Part shown: positions 37,323 to 48,014 of the stretch, piece by piece | How the letters are laid out: each line of letters begins with the position of its first letter | Position numbering within the stretch: the stretch's first letter is position 1 | NCBI GenBank assembly: GCA_936450465.1 | Contig: OW388301.1 | Span: 17,961,523 to 18,025,522 of the forward strand | DNA: 64,000 nucleotides | Source of the DNA: Gibbula magus | Taxonomy: Eukaryota; Mollusca; Gastropoda; Trochida; Trochidae | Direction: 5' to 3' | Program-made: the position numbers and the translations under genes | Notes under the pieces: generated by a model | What the model was told of the DNA's origin: nothing | Seen by the model: the letters and a program-made list of their open reading frames with translations, nothing else | The model's database searches: none

Positions 37323-37592
37323 AAATATATATTTTGAACTGTTTTTGATAAAACATAATTTTACTCATCTAGATTAAATATTTTTAAAGTGAACTTAAAT
37401 GTTACCATTAGAACATCACAGTGGTAATTTGTACCATTTTCATGTTCAGATTCAAGGGCGATAACTCAGTAAAAAATACAATTTCAGATCTGCCTTTTGA
37501 ACTCGATCAAGTGTATCATCAGGAATACCTGCATGCTAATTTTCATTCACCTGGATGAAAGAGTTCCCGAGAAAACTTGTCCACAGTGGAGC
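37323..37592. other. No gene seen
   Basis: AT-rich non-coding spacer. Confidence 0.45.
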
Positions 37593-37753
37593 ATTAATAG
37601 ACAATCTCACCCAAGTGTCTTCTGATATCAAATATATCAACACGAGTTGATAAAAGTTACAAATATCCGAGGCTTGTCAAAGATATGTTTACCGTTATCA
37701 ACGAGTTTTGATATGTTTGTTATAAGAAGACAAGAGGGTGAGATTCTATTAAT
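37593..37753. mobile_element. 161-bp foldback MITE
   Basis: attaatagacaatctcaccc at the left and gggtgagattctattaat at the right are mirror images, and the similarity continues inwards through tgtcttct, atatcaa and gttgataa. Nearly the whole element is one long inverted repeat of about 60 bp per arm. The terminal attaat may be the duplicated target. Confidence 0.8.
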
Positions 37754-37911
37754 CATCCAAAATCATTCTTATTAGATTTAAGTGAAAATAGTGTACATCT
37801 CTGAGCACATCTCTGCCATTTGACTTCTAATGTGAGGAGGTCATAGCATTGTGAAGTCATCATGTTTATGACTTCATAACATTGTGATGTCATTGCTCGA
37901 TGGTGTAAAAG

Positions 37912-37951
37912 CAGGAGATATCGCTTGATCTCACACAAGCAATATCTCCTG
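37912..37951. repeat. Hairpin
   Basis: caggagatatcgctt pairs with aagcaatatctcctg with one mismatch around a ten-base loop. The preceding 60 bp (gtgaagtcat, atgacttcat) hold a further small inverted repeat, so this could be the end of another foldback element. Confidence 0.65.
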
Positions 37952-38181
37952 TGGAACACAGTTTATTGTACCAAGTTCAATTAACTATTCAAGAACCATA
38001 AATTCGTAAAAAGTAATAGTTTAGAACTGGCTTTCAAACTCGATGATGAGTATCGTAAGGAGTATTCAAAACCTTAATTTCATTCACCGAGTTTTAATAG
38101 TTCCCCAGTAAACTTGTCCCCTTTGCAAACTATTATACTAAGTCCACAAAGTGACGTTTCCAATAGGAAGAACATGTTTAA

Positions 38182-40328
38182 CAACTGTACACAGTACTTT
38201 GTAGCGGGAGTATAATTCACGAAATATACCTTCATGCCAAACAAATCTGTTTCCTTCACAACATATAACACCTGTTCGTTGGTTAGTGTTCCCATAAGAC
38301 TCGAGTATGTGTTACGCAATAGGTATACGGTAATACAACAAGTAATGTGTGCAAAATATCGGCGAGTATCACCCACCTGCAATCCCCCCCTCCCCGAGTG
38401 ATGTGATATAAAGCTGATTTTTATTTACATCCGCCTTAGTATTATAAATGTCAGGGTATAGCTATGAAATACATGACAGATAGTGAACAAATGTTACATG
38501 GTTATATTTGGCGTCATGTTGTAAGATCTTCATACGGTTAGTGCTGGCGATAGTTGCCTTATATGCCGAAAAAGTACAAGAATTTGTGCTACGGAAGGTA
38601 GTGTTATTTCAAATATAATCTTGCTATAAAAGTATAGCTTATAATTCCACTGTAAGTTAATCCTGTAAGCACAATATCAGGACAAGGTTAAATTGATTCT
38701 TAATGGTTTAGACCAAACTGTTTCTCGGGAGGACTAAGTCTCAGTCAATTTTACAAAAAAGCCATAATAACAAATTGGGATTCTAAGCATGGAAAAAAAT
38801 GCATGTTAAACTGGTCAGCGCAATCGTGACATCGTTTCCAATATCACTGTCAGATCAGGATTAGAACAAATTAAACCAGATTGAGTTTGTATATTAAAGG
38901 GGCAACTGTACACAGTACTTTGTAGCGGGAGTATAATTCACGAAATATACCTTCATGCCAAACAAATCTGTTTCCTTCACAACATATAACACCTGTTCGT
39001 TGGTTAGTGTTCCCATAAGACTCGGGTATGTGTTTACGCAATAGGTATACGGTAATACAACAAGTAATGTGTGCAAAATATCGGCGAGTATCACCCACCT
39101 GCAATCCCCCCCTCCCCGAGTGATGTGATATAAAGCTGATTTTTATTTACATCCGCCTTAGTATTATAAATGTCAGGGTATAGCTATGAAATACATGACA
39201 GATGAACAAATGTTACATGGTTATATTTGGCGTCATGTTGTAAGATGTTCATACGGTTAGTGCTGGCGATAGTTGCCTTATATGCCGAAAAAGTACAAGA
39301 ATTTGTGCTACTGAAGGTAGTGTTATTTCAAATATAATTTTGCTATAAAAGTATAGCTTATAATTCTTCCGTAAGTTAATCCTGTAAGCACAATATCAGG
39401 ACAAGGTTAAATTGATTCTTAATGGTTTAGACCAAACTGTTTCTCGGGAGGACTAAGTCTCAGTCAATTTTACAAAAAAGCCATGATAACAAATTGGGAT
39501 TCTAAGCATGGAAAAAATGCATGTTAAACTGGTCGGCGCAATCGTGACATCGTTTCCAATATCACTGTCAGATCAGGAATAGAACAAATTAAACCAGATT
39601 GAGTTTGTATATTAAAGGGGCAACTGTACACAGTACTTTGTAGCGGGAGTATAATTCACGAAATATACCTTCATGCCAAACAAATCTGTTTCCTTCACAA
39701 CATATAACACCTGTTCGTTGGTTAGTGTTCCCATAAGACTCGAGTATGTGTTACGCAATAGGTATACGGTAATACAACAAGTAATGTGTGCAAAATATCG
39801 GCGAGTATCACCCACCTGCAATCCCCCCCTCCCCGAGTGATGTGATATAAAGCTGATTTTTATTTACATCCGCCTTAGTATTATAAATGTCAGGGTATAG
39901 CTATGAAATACATGACAGATGAACAAATGTTACATGGTTATATTTGGCGTCATGTTGTAAGATGTTCATACGGTTAGTGCTGGCGATAGTTGCCTTATAT
40001 GCCGAAAAAGTACAAGAATTTGTGCTACTGAAGGTAGTGTTATTTCAAATATAATCTTGCTATAAAATTATAGCTTATAATTCTTCTGTAAGTTAATCCT
40101 GTAAGCACAATATCAGGACAAGGTTAAATTGATTCTTAATGGTTTAGACCAAACTGTTTCTCGGGAGGACTAAGTCTCAGTCAATTTTACAAAAAAGCCA
40201 TAATAACAAATTGGGATTCTAAGCATGGAAAAAATGCATGTTAAACTGGTCAGCGCAATCGTGACATCGTTTCCAATATCACTGTCAGATCAGGATTAGA
40301 ACAAATTAAACCAGATTGAGTTTGTATA
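38182..40328. repeat. Three tandem copies of a 718-bp unit
   Basis: caactgtacacagtactttg begins copies at 38182, 38903 and 39621; lengths are 721, 718 and about 717 bp. Copies differ by a few bases only. The joints read gtatattaaaggggcaactg. Copy B of the large duplication has one unit (60326-61045). Each unit carries the same minus-strand frame of 66-100 codons starting MQVGDTRRYFAH; it has no recognisable domain, is broken in places and I do not call it a gene. Confidence 0.93.
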
Positions 40329-40342
40329 TTAAAGGGGCAAAC

Positions 40343-40343
<1 letters not shown>

Positions 40344-40383
<40 letters not shown>
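40344..40383. repeat. 40-base poly-C tract
   Basis: A run of 40 C residues inside the left terminal repeat of the TTAA element. Copy B has no such tract at the same place. Its length is likely unstable and may be imprecise in the assembly. Confidence 0.9.
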
Positions 40384-40385
<2 letters not shown>

Positions 40386-40657
40386 CAGTAGCACGTTCTT
40401 TCGCTCTAATAAGTTGATGAAATGTATTTGAAAAAAATTTCACTTTTAGTAAAACATCCTTATCTCTTCGGAAAATAAAGTTTTTAAAATGAGTGTATAT
40501 ATTCCAGTAAAGCCATGGGAATTGTGTTCACAATAAAATGGCCGTCTTGCAATTTTTGCTTTATACACAACATAGTTTTTACCACTATAGATAATTGGTT
40601 TGTGTAATAAGATGTTTTACTCTCTAAAGTTAGTTTAAATGACATAAACTATCATTA

Positions 40658-41612
40658 ACAAGAGTCATCAGAAGATGACATATCCCACCGGTTCCACAAA
40701 CTTTGTAAAACACATCTTTGACAGATACTTGTGTATCTACTACCGTACTTCAGTTAGTAGGTATTACAGATGCTGAGTTTCAGGTATGTTAAGGGTTTTA
40801 GACTTGAGCTCCAGAAGCAGTCAAAATCAACAACAACCAACATCCCTGTCATGTTTCTATGAAAACAGAAAAAAATACATTTTTCAGAAAAAATCTGATA
40901 ATATCAAAAGGCACCACTTCAGTTAGTGGGTAATACACATGCAAAGTTTCAGGAAGATTTGATGAACGGTTTTGGAGTTGTGCTCCGGAAACGAACCTGT
41001 CTCTGAACAAAGTCCAAATTCAACAAGTTTCTATGGAAACGAAAAAAAATAAAATTTTCATAAATCTGAAAATATCAAAAGGCACCACTTCAGTTAGTGG
41101 GTAATAACATGCAAAGTTTCAGGAAGATATGATGAACGGTTTTGGAGCTGTGCTCCGGAAACGAACCTGTCTCTGAACAAAGTCCAAATTCAACAAGTTT
41201 CTATGGAAACGAACAAAAATAAAATTTTCATAAATCTGAAAATATCAAAAGGCACCACTTCAGTTAGTGGGTAATACACATGCAAAGTTTCAGGAAGATA
41301 TGATGAACGGTTTTGGAGATGTGCTCCGGAAACGAACCTGTCTCTGAACAAAGTCCAAATTCAACAAGTTTCTATGGAAACGAACAAAAATAAAATTTTC
41401 AGAAATCTGAAAATATCAAAAGGCACCACTTCAGTTGGTGGGTAATACACATGGAAAGTTTCAGAAAGATATCATGAACGGTTTTCGAGTTCTGCTCCGG
41501 AAACGAAATGATTACGGACGGACAGACGGACGGACGGACAGACGGACGGACTGACGGACAGACGGACGGGGCGATGACTATATCCCACAGTATAACATAC
41601 CGGTGGGATAAA
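40658..41612 (+). mobile_element. Helentron-like element, family 2
   Basis: The left end has a gtcatcagaagatgac hairpin followed by atatcccaccgg. Four core units of 170-171 bp start at caaaaggcacc (40905, 41076, 41246, 41417), with one decayed unit before them. A (ggac)n track covers 41516-41570. The right end has gatgactatatcccac and ccggtgggata, giving an end hairpin and the inverted counterpart of the left atatcccaccgg. The plan is the same as in family 1, although the sequences do not match. Confidence 0.78.
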
Positions 41613-41711
41613 AATGGGAAATTTGAAAACAATTTTTTTTGCAAAAAACGTGCTACTGCCCCTTTAAGCCATTGGTTGAAAGAATACAAACATTAATAGG
41701 CTGCCAAATTG

Positions 41712-41965
41712 ATGTGAGGTGTTTAGGGTTTTAACGCCAAATTAAGGAGTTTTTCACTTATATCACGGTGGAACCTGTAAGCATCAAACTAGATGTGAAG
41801 TGATTAGGCGTTTAACGCCACATTGAGGAGTGTTTCACAACGAACTAGAGAACTGTGGACGGTACAACAATATAGCATTGCAACGGTATCCTACTGTATG
41901 CAGAACAGCAAATGAAGACTGGCGGGATTCAAAACCATGTCCTGTTGATCCTTGGCTGAATGCAC
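41712..41965 (-). mobile_element. Old SINE remnant
   Basis: Minus-strand remnant with ggcgttaaacgcctaatc, agtgaaaaactcc and gcaatgctatattgtt. An internal duplication of the tail (ggttttaacgcc and gcgtttaacgcc) is visible. Partner copy at about 61092-61318, which lacks the first tail piece. Confidence 0.6.
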
Positions 41966-42142
41966 ATTTACATTTCTAATAAGATACTTTATATTTTGGT
42001 GTTTTTACTCTAGAATATCTTGATTTATATGATAAAGAAGTTGTTGTATAGAACAAATGTTTTGTTAATATTCCACTAAATGCCCCTCAAAGACTAGACA
42101 TATACATTTTTAATAAAATACTTTATATTTTGGTGTTTTTAC

Positions 42143-42229
42143 CTGTTAGTTTATAGTTGATTTTGAAGCCAGAATAATACCAGCTACCATCGCTGTTGAA
42201 ACGCAATGTAAGGGACTCGTTGAACGTAT
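42143..42229 (-). CDS. CUB domain exon, C-terminal part (type I, 42-kb copy)
   Basis: Minus strand: acceptor ttcatag, 87 open nucleotides, donor gtaaaaac. Encodes FNESLTLRFNSDGSWYYSGF then KINYKLT, phase 1-1. Pairs with 42612-42842. The GSWYY stretch replaces NRGVTK of the 10-kb copy, a variable surface loop. The donor is weaker than gtaag but matches the copy at 61500. Confidence 0.82.
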
Positions 42230-42611
42230 CTATGAAAAATAATGAAGAAAGTAAGAGTTTTGGAACGAGTTCTGGTATTTGCAGTTAACACCTTTTTAAG
42301 GCAATCTCTTCAACAAGCACACTAATGCAGAAATATATTGAAAAAGTATATGTCTATTTTATATCTGTACATACTAGCAGTGCTATAAGTGCTATTATTT
42401 TACTTATCAAATATTAACTTTATAAATAAAAATTGTCAGATTTGACTTGAAAAGGTTAATAATAAAAATCAAATAAAAAAAAGCAACGAAATATACAACA
42501 TCAAATGGCACATATCATTCACAGTTTATATCTCAAAACAATAGGTCAAAGTACACACATTGGCAATATATAGTCTTATATCCAGAACATATTCAGAAAG
42601 GCATTACTTAC

Positions 42612-42842
42612 ATGTACGGGTTGTTCCCTGAGGACTGGTGCCACTAAGTGCCTCATTGTCAATGTATAGTTTATCACAGCATGATTCCGTACTGAACAGT
42701 TCAAATGTAAACTCGATGAATTTATAACGGTTTCCAGCGGTGATGGTGTAGAAACACCTTGCATTGTCTGGGTAGTAGTTAGAGGAGCCTGTTTTCGGAC
42801 TGCTTATTACACCAGATTCCCTTGTGTACGTTGTATGACAAT
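42612..42842 (-). CDS. CUB domain exon, N-terminal part (type I, 42-kb copy)
   Basis: Minus strand: acceptor attttcag, 231 open nucleotides, donor gtaagtaa, phase 1-1. It shows CHTTYTRESGVISSPKTGSS (C1), YYPDNARCFYTI (C2), IEFTFELFSTESCCDKLYID and SGTSPQGTTR. Two adjacent cysteines (SCCDK) sit where classical CUB domains have C3, but no C4 follows, so one or both would be unpaired or bond elsewhere. It is one codon shorter than the 10-kb copy. Directly upstream, in transcript sense, are eight tandem copies of its own first 105 nt with acceptor (42875-43962), so the true exon has many competing acceptor sites. The copy at 61970-62200 has none of these. Confidence 0.85.
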
Positions 42843-42874
42843 CTGAAAATATTAATATTAATATCAGTCATAGT

Positions 42875-43962
42875 GATGGTGTAGAAACATCTTGCATTAT
42901 TTGGGTAGTCAGACTCAAAAGAGCCAGTTTTCGGACTGCTTATTACACCAGATTCCCTTGTGTACGTTGTATGACAATCCGAAAATATTAATATTAATAT
43001 CAGTCATAGTGATGGTGTAGAAACATCTTGCATTATTTGGGTAGTCAGACTCAAAAGAGCCAGTTTTCGGACTGCTTATTACACCAGATTCCCTTGTGTA
43101 GGTTGTATGACAATCTGAAAATATTAATATTGATATCAGTCGCAAAGATGGTGTAGAAACATCTTGCATTATTTGGGTAGTCAGACTCAAAAGAGCCAGT
43201 TTTCGGACTGCTTATTACACCAGATTCCCTTGTGTAGGTTGTATGACAATCTGAAAATATTAATATTAATATCAGTCATAGTGATGGTGTAGAAACATCT
43301 TGCATTATTTGGGTAGTCAGACTCAAAAGAGCCAGTTTTCGGACTGCTTATTACACCAGATTCCCTTGTGTACGTTGTATGACAATCTGAAAATATTAAT
43401 ATTGATATCAGTCGCAAAGATGGTGTAGAAACATCTTGCATTATTTGGGTAGTCAGACTCAAAAGAGCCAGTTTTCGGACTGCTTATTACACCAGATTCC
43501 CTTGTGTACGTTGTATGACAATCTGAAAATATTAATATTAATATCAGTCATAGTGATGGTGTAGAAACATCTTGCATTATTTGGGTAGTCAGACTCAAAA
43601 GAGCCAGTTTTCGGACTGCTTATTACACCAGATTCCCTTGTGTACGTTGTATGACAATCTGAAAATATTAATATTAATATCAGTCATAGTGATGGTGTAG
43701 AAACATCTTGCATTATTTGGGTAGTCAGACTCAAAAGAGCCAGTTTTCGGACTGCTTATTACACCAGATTCCCTTGTGTACGTTGTATGACAATCTGAAA
43801 ATATTAATATTAATATCAGTCATAGTGATGGTGTAGAAACATCTTGCATTATTTGGGTAGTCAGACTCAAAAGAGCCAGTTTTCGGACTGCTTATTACAC
43901 CAGATTCCCTTGTGTACGTTGTATGACAATCTGAAAATATTAATAATAATATCAGTCATATT
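42875..43962 (-). repeat. Eight tandem 136-bp copies of a CUB half-exon with splice acceptor
   Basis: Units begin at gatggtgtagaaac at 42875, 43011, 43147, 43283, 43419, 43555, 43691 and 43827, exactly 136 bp apart. On the minus strand each unit has an AT-rich tract ending attttcag, then the first 105 nt of the type I CUB exon (CHTTYTRESGVISSPKTG, ESDYPNNARCFYTI), and no donor site. 136 is not a multiple of three, so reading through changes frame at each unit. Variants (attgatatcagtcgcaaa; tgtaggttg) fall in alternate units, a trace of a 272-bp dimer stage. Present in copy A only. Confidence 0.95.
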
Positions 43963-45771
43963 AAATAGAAAATCATGTTCAATCTATCTTTTCGAGACAC
44001 TAATTACAGTACTACATTTGCAAGGCAAGGCATCATGCACGAGGCGCCTGACTGAGCTGCCAAGGCTTTGTGACGTCATTAACATGACGTCATTTAGTAA
44101 CGTAATTACATGCATTCCTCTTGCATTGCAACTGAGCGGTTGCAGGTTCACTGTTAACTAACTTTCTTTCTTTCTGCGACAATGTTTATAATTGAAACAA
44201 GTTGTTGATTATGTCAGATAATCCGTAATTCCTTGCAACGCGTTGATTATTCTAATAATATCATCCATGAACCATATTCAGACATGCCAATCACAGATTG
44301 AGTGATTCATTTCAACATAACTCTTATGTGTTTCAAGCATTGTCGACAGGGTAGATTTTGTAATTTACATCTATGGAAAGAATGCAATTCTCTGGTGTGA
44401 CTCCCATGAAAGTGTTATCTGTAAATATGACCCGATATATCAATCAATGTAGGCAAGAACAGACTTCTCATTCAAAAAGTAAGACGTCCAATGACGGCAT
44501 CGGGGATAAGTTATCACTCTTCCTGTATTAAGGCTTGTTAAAACTGTGGTAAGGGGGTGGTCCTCTTGAACACTAGCTGCAGCTAACAGCTCGCCTCTGA
44601 AGATGACGAATCCTGACACAGCTAGTATCTCACCGATCTTGCCGAATGTATGCAGTTGAGACAATGCTCACAGGTCAAGGTCATTTCACAAAATGGTCCA
44701 TAGTGCGGATATCACCTGATTTTAGAATGTTCTTATTGAACGATTTTTATTATTATTAGCATGTCATTTGCATATCCAAAATTGCACGTTTTTCGAAAAT
44801 TTTAATTTTACAGGGGCTTTACCGGATTCCATTGGTTTCATACTTTACATTACGATAATAACAAAACTGATTCCGTCAAATATCCTGAAAGAACGTGAAA
44901 CGTTAAGGAGATGTACTTCCTTATGTAGTTCAGTTGATATGAAATGTTTTGACACTTGATATATGTGTAATCTTATGTCTTTTTCAATTTGAACACTGTA
45001 CTATATTTGAAATTGTTGACTCATATAGTTTTCGAGTTTTGAATTTCAAGGCATATCTATACCAGTCTTCACAGCTGACTTATTTAAACCTTGCGGCGAT
45101 GTTTTAATTTGTTTGCATAGCAGCTTGCAGAGAAAATTAAGAAAACGTAGCAAGGCTTTTATTAGCCGCTGATCGACACTGGTGCAAGTTTTCACAAAAT
45201 CACAATTTTGTATATTTATAAATGATACTTACCTCTAAATATAAATGCATTTTCTTCTTTGTTTTTAAAACATCTTACATCAAATCAAACAGTAAGCAAG
45301 TCGTGCAGTATTTCATCCATGATCCTTCAACCCTATCGAACTCATGCCCTTATTGAAAGTCAATCCAATTTTCTGAAATTTTCGTGGGGAGGTCCGGACT
45401 TACCCGGGTATATGCATATTCCCATAGACCGTCAGAAGGTAGAAATATTAGTGATGCTGGAGACTCAAAAAAGTAACCATAAGCACAGGTGGCAAGAACG
45501 AAGTGCCTGCTAAACCAAGTTATGGTAGGCTGGCCAAGACAGTCGTGGATTTACAACCATTAACTGCTGTCAGCCAGCATATGATTCCTCAGTGAGATAA
45601 AAGAAAATGGTATTATTACCCATGTTACTGATCTAAGGACTAGACTACACCGGTTGCCACAAAAGAACCGAACTTGTGACAGCATCTGAGGTCAGTCTGA
45701 GTGTCCCTCAGATAGAACGTCGAGAAGGTCGTCGAGGAAGTTTGGTATCAGGCAGAGATGACATCTTGGAT
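43963..45771. other. No gene seen
   Basis: AT-rich non-coding DNA between the CUB array and a retroelement relic. The only motif of note is the pair of TGACGTCA sites at 44071-44092. Confidence 0.45.
44071..44092. promoter_or_regulatory. Paired TGACGTCA (CRE-type) sites
   Basis: Two perfect 8-bp palindromes, 44071-44078 and 44085-44092, are 14 bp apart. TGACGTCA is the consensus bound by CREB/ATF factors. The position inside a putative intron and lack of conservation data make function speculative. Confidence 0.25.
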
Positions 45772-46617
45772 TCAAGGAAGAGTGCCATAGCGTCGCTGAG
45801 GTAGCCCAACCTCTAATCCCATGAAGAGGGACCTCACCATGAATCGGCCGGGAAGAGGTAGCCTGAACAGAATCACATCGACCAACATCTGATTTTTTGC
45901 AACTAAACTGGGAGGGGTATAGTCAGATACACGGATTGCCAGTTCTTGGGATGCGTCAAAGTGGAATGACCCAGAGCATGGCCTTTTTAAACCATCCCTG
46001 TTGAAGCTAACATGAAGTACCAGCTGATCGACATTGCATTGTGGATCCTGAACTTCACAGTTTATGAAGGCAAGTAAGGTAGAGTTGTCTGATGCCAACA
46101 TCAGGCTCTTGCCTGATAACCGGTCCTGCCAATGCCGTAGAGTCTTCTGGATGGCCAACATCTCCAGCATTTGATGTGAAGAGGGAACTTTTTCAGAGAC
46201 CAAGCCCCTTGGATCACCTGATCCAGAAGCTTAATCCACGTTGGACGCATTAATCACCAGAATAAAATCCTGATCGTTTTCGCCTTGAAACCACCAGTGA
46301 ACAGATGGAGGATCTCAGGCGTAGGACAACAAATGGTTCACCGAGCACTGTGACGAAGTCTCCCCCTTTTGTCAAATCCTGCATGCTCATGAACCTGGTA
46401 TGGACTCCATGCTGACGTGAAAGAGGCACCTGCAGGAGGTTCTTCAGGTCGATGATCGTTCTCAGCTTGTCTGTGTTCTTCATGGATACCAGGGACATCC
46501 GGGAGTAAAACGCCTTGGAGACTTCTTCGAATCGAGTTCCAGCACTGCTTTCTTCACCAATTATTTCTAGATCGCCTCCTCAACTGCAACCAGAGGAGCA
46601 CCAGAAAGATGGAAAAA
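45772..46617 (-). pseudogene. DIRS-like retroelement polymerase fragment
   Basis: Minus strand, broken frames. The upstream part (46250-46560) reads FYSRMSLVSMKNTDKLRTI then IDLKNLLQ, like the start of DIRS-type reverse transcriptase (YS..FLVPKK... VIDLK.LN). Then 45772-46203 reads MLAIQKTLRHWQDRLSGKS and LMLASDNSTLLAFIN, the RNase H block of the same group. The polymerase centre between is missing and the end after AFIN does not follow the family. Tyrosine recombinase and the element's ends are not seen. The Helentron-like element starting at 46618 interrupts it or abuts it. Confidence 0.6.
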
Positions 46618-47674
46618 ATAGAGCCATGGGCTCTGTAGCTCATCAGGATTCCATTGCTTTACTATCTGAAGTTGAATATTTATGTTTAAAAGCAAAAGAT
46701 AGGTTCTTAGATCATGACCACTGTGGGGGGTCATGCACACAATCTACAATTTAGAATCCCCATTGGTCAAGGAGTCTGTACACAACTTTTCAGCTCTCTA
46801 GACCTTTTGGAACTGGAGAAGAAGATGAAAATAGTTTTTTAAGGATGTGACCCCGGTGACCCCATTTGGGGTCATGGGGTCACAAAATCTACAATTGAGA
46901 ATCCCCATTGGCCAAGGAGTCTGCATACAACTTTTCAGCTCTCAAGACCTTTTGGAACTGGAGATGAAGATGAAAATAGGTTTTTAAGGATGTGACCCCG
47001 GTGACCCCATTTGGGGTCACAGGGTCACAGGGTCACGAAATCTACAATTTTGAATCCCCATTGGCCAACGAGACTGCACACAACTTTTCAGCTCTCTAGA
47101 TCTTTTGGAACTGGAGAAGAAGATGAAAATAGGTTTTGAAGGATGTGACCCCTGTGACCCCATTTGGGGTCATGGGGTCATGAAATCTACAATTTAGAAT
47201 CCCCATTGGCCAAGGAGTCTGCACACAACTTTTCAGCTCTCTAGACCTTTTGGAACTGGAGAAGAAGATGAAAATAGGTTTTTAAGGATGTGACCCCTGT
47301 GACCCCATTTGGGGTCATGGGGTCATGAAATCTACAATTTAGAATCCCCATTGGCCAAGGAGTCTGCACACAACTTTTCAGCTCTCTAGACCTTTTGGAA
47401 CTGGAGAAGAAGATGAAAATAGGTTTTTAAGGATGTGACCACTGTGACCCCATTTGGGGTCACGGGGACACAAAATCTACAATTTAGAATCCCTATTGGC
47501 CAAGGAGTCTGCACATAAAATTTCAGCTCTGTGGAGTCATTGGTTCTGGAGAAGAAGTCGAAAAAGCGAAAAGTTTACGGATGGACGGACGGACGGACGG
47601 ATGGACGGATGGACGGACGCCGGACACCATGCCATGCCATAAGCCCATCGGGCCTTTCAGGCCTGATGAGCTAA
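46618..47674 (+). mobile_element. Helentron-like element, family 1, best-preserved copy
   Basis: Left end agagccatgggctct then gtagctcatcagg. One decayed core unit (from about 46695) and five good ones starting at 46841, 46986, 47139, 47284 and 47429, 145 bp each (153 bp once, because a ggtcacag is repeated). Each unit has gtgaccccatttggggtcat, ccccattggccaaggagtct and ggaactggagaagaagatg. A (ggac)n/(ggat)n track covers 47578-47620. Right end ggcctttcaggcctgatgag then CTAA at 47671-47674. The agctcatcagg/cctgatgagct ends are inverted. No coding capacity. Confidence 0.88.
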
Positions 47675-48014
47675 AAATGACCCTCCGGTAGGAAGGTAGA
47701 CGGTGGAGGAGAATGGAATATCAGACTGTAACCCTGACTCATAACTGACAGGATCCAAGGATCAATGAATGAAACAATTGGTCAATTGTCGGTAAATATG
47801 AGGTATATACACAACAAATTTGTACATATGCCTACATAAGACATACAATAAATGTTGCAAAGCCTTTACAAGAAATCCACATAGGGATACACAGATACAC
47901 AGGAATTGAATATAAAGCATTTTAATTTCCTATTAATGTATACATTTTCCAAAACAGAAGCATTACATATAAGGTTGGAAAATAAAACATGAAATAGAAA
48001 TGAAATATAACTTT
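47675..48014. other. No gene seen
   Basis: Possibly the continuation of the DIRS-like relic (cctgactcataactgacagg), otherwise AT-rich DNA without recognisable features. Confidence 0.4.

Larger units (their letters stand above)
40329..41667. mobile_element. TTAA-flanked TIR element holding a Helentron-like insertion
   Basis: The left end is TTAA then AGGGGC, interrupted by aaact and a 40-base C run, then agtagcacgttctttcgc. The right end is gcaaaaaacgtgctactgccccttTAA, the mirror image. The right-hand TTAA is at 41664-41667. The terminal repeat is about 28 bp. Copy B keeps only the left end (61040-61090), uninterrupted by C bases. No transposase is present; the centre is filled by the element at 40658-41612. 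Confidence 0.75.

Noticed and set aside
38080..38382. 100-codon minus-strand frame repeated in each 718-bp unit
   Set aside because: No domain, variable end, interrupted in the 38.9-kb copy; repeated only because the unit is.
42875..43962. Eight further full CUB domains
   Set aside because: Each unit stops after 105 nt of the exon, has no donor site and cannot encode a domain by itself.
46841..47570. CRISPR-like array of 145-bp repeats
   Set aside because: Units are contiguous with no unique spacers and belong to a eukaryotic mobile element with defined ends.
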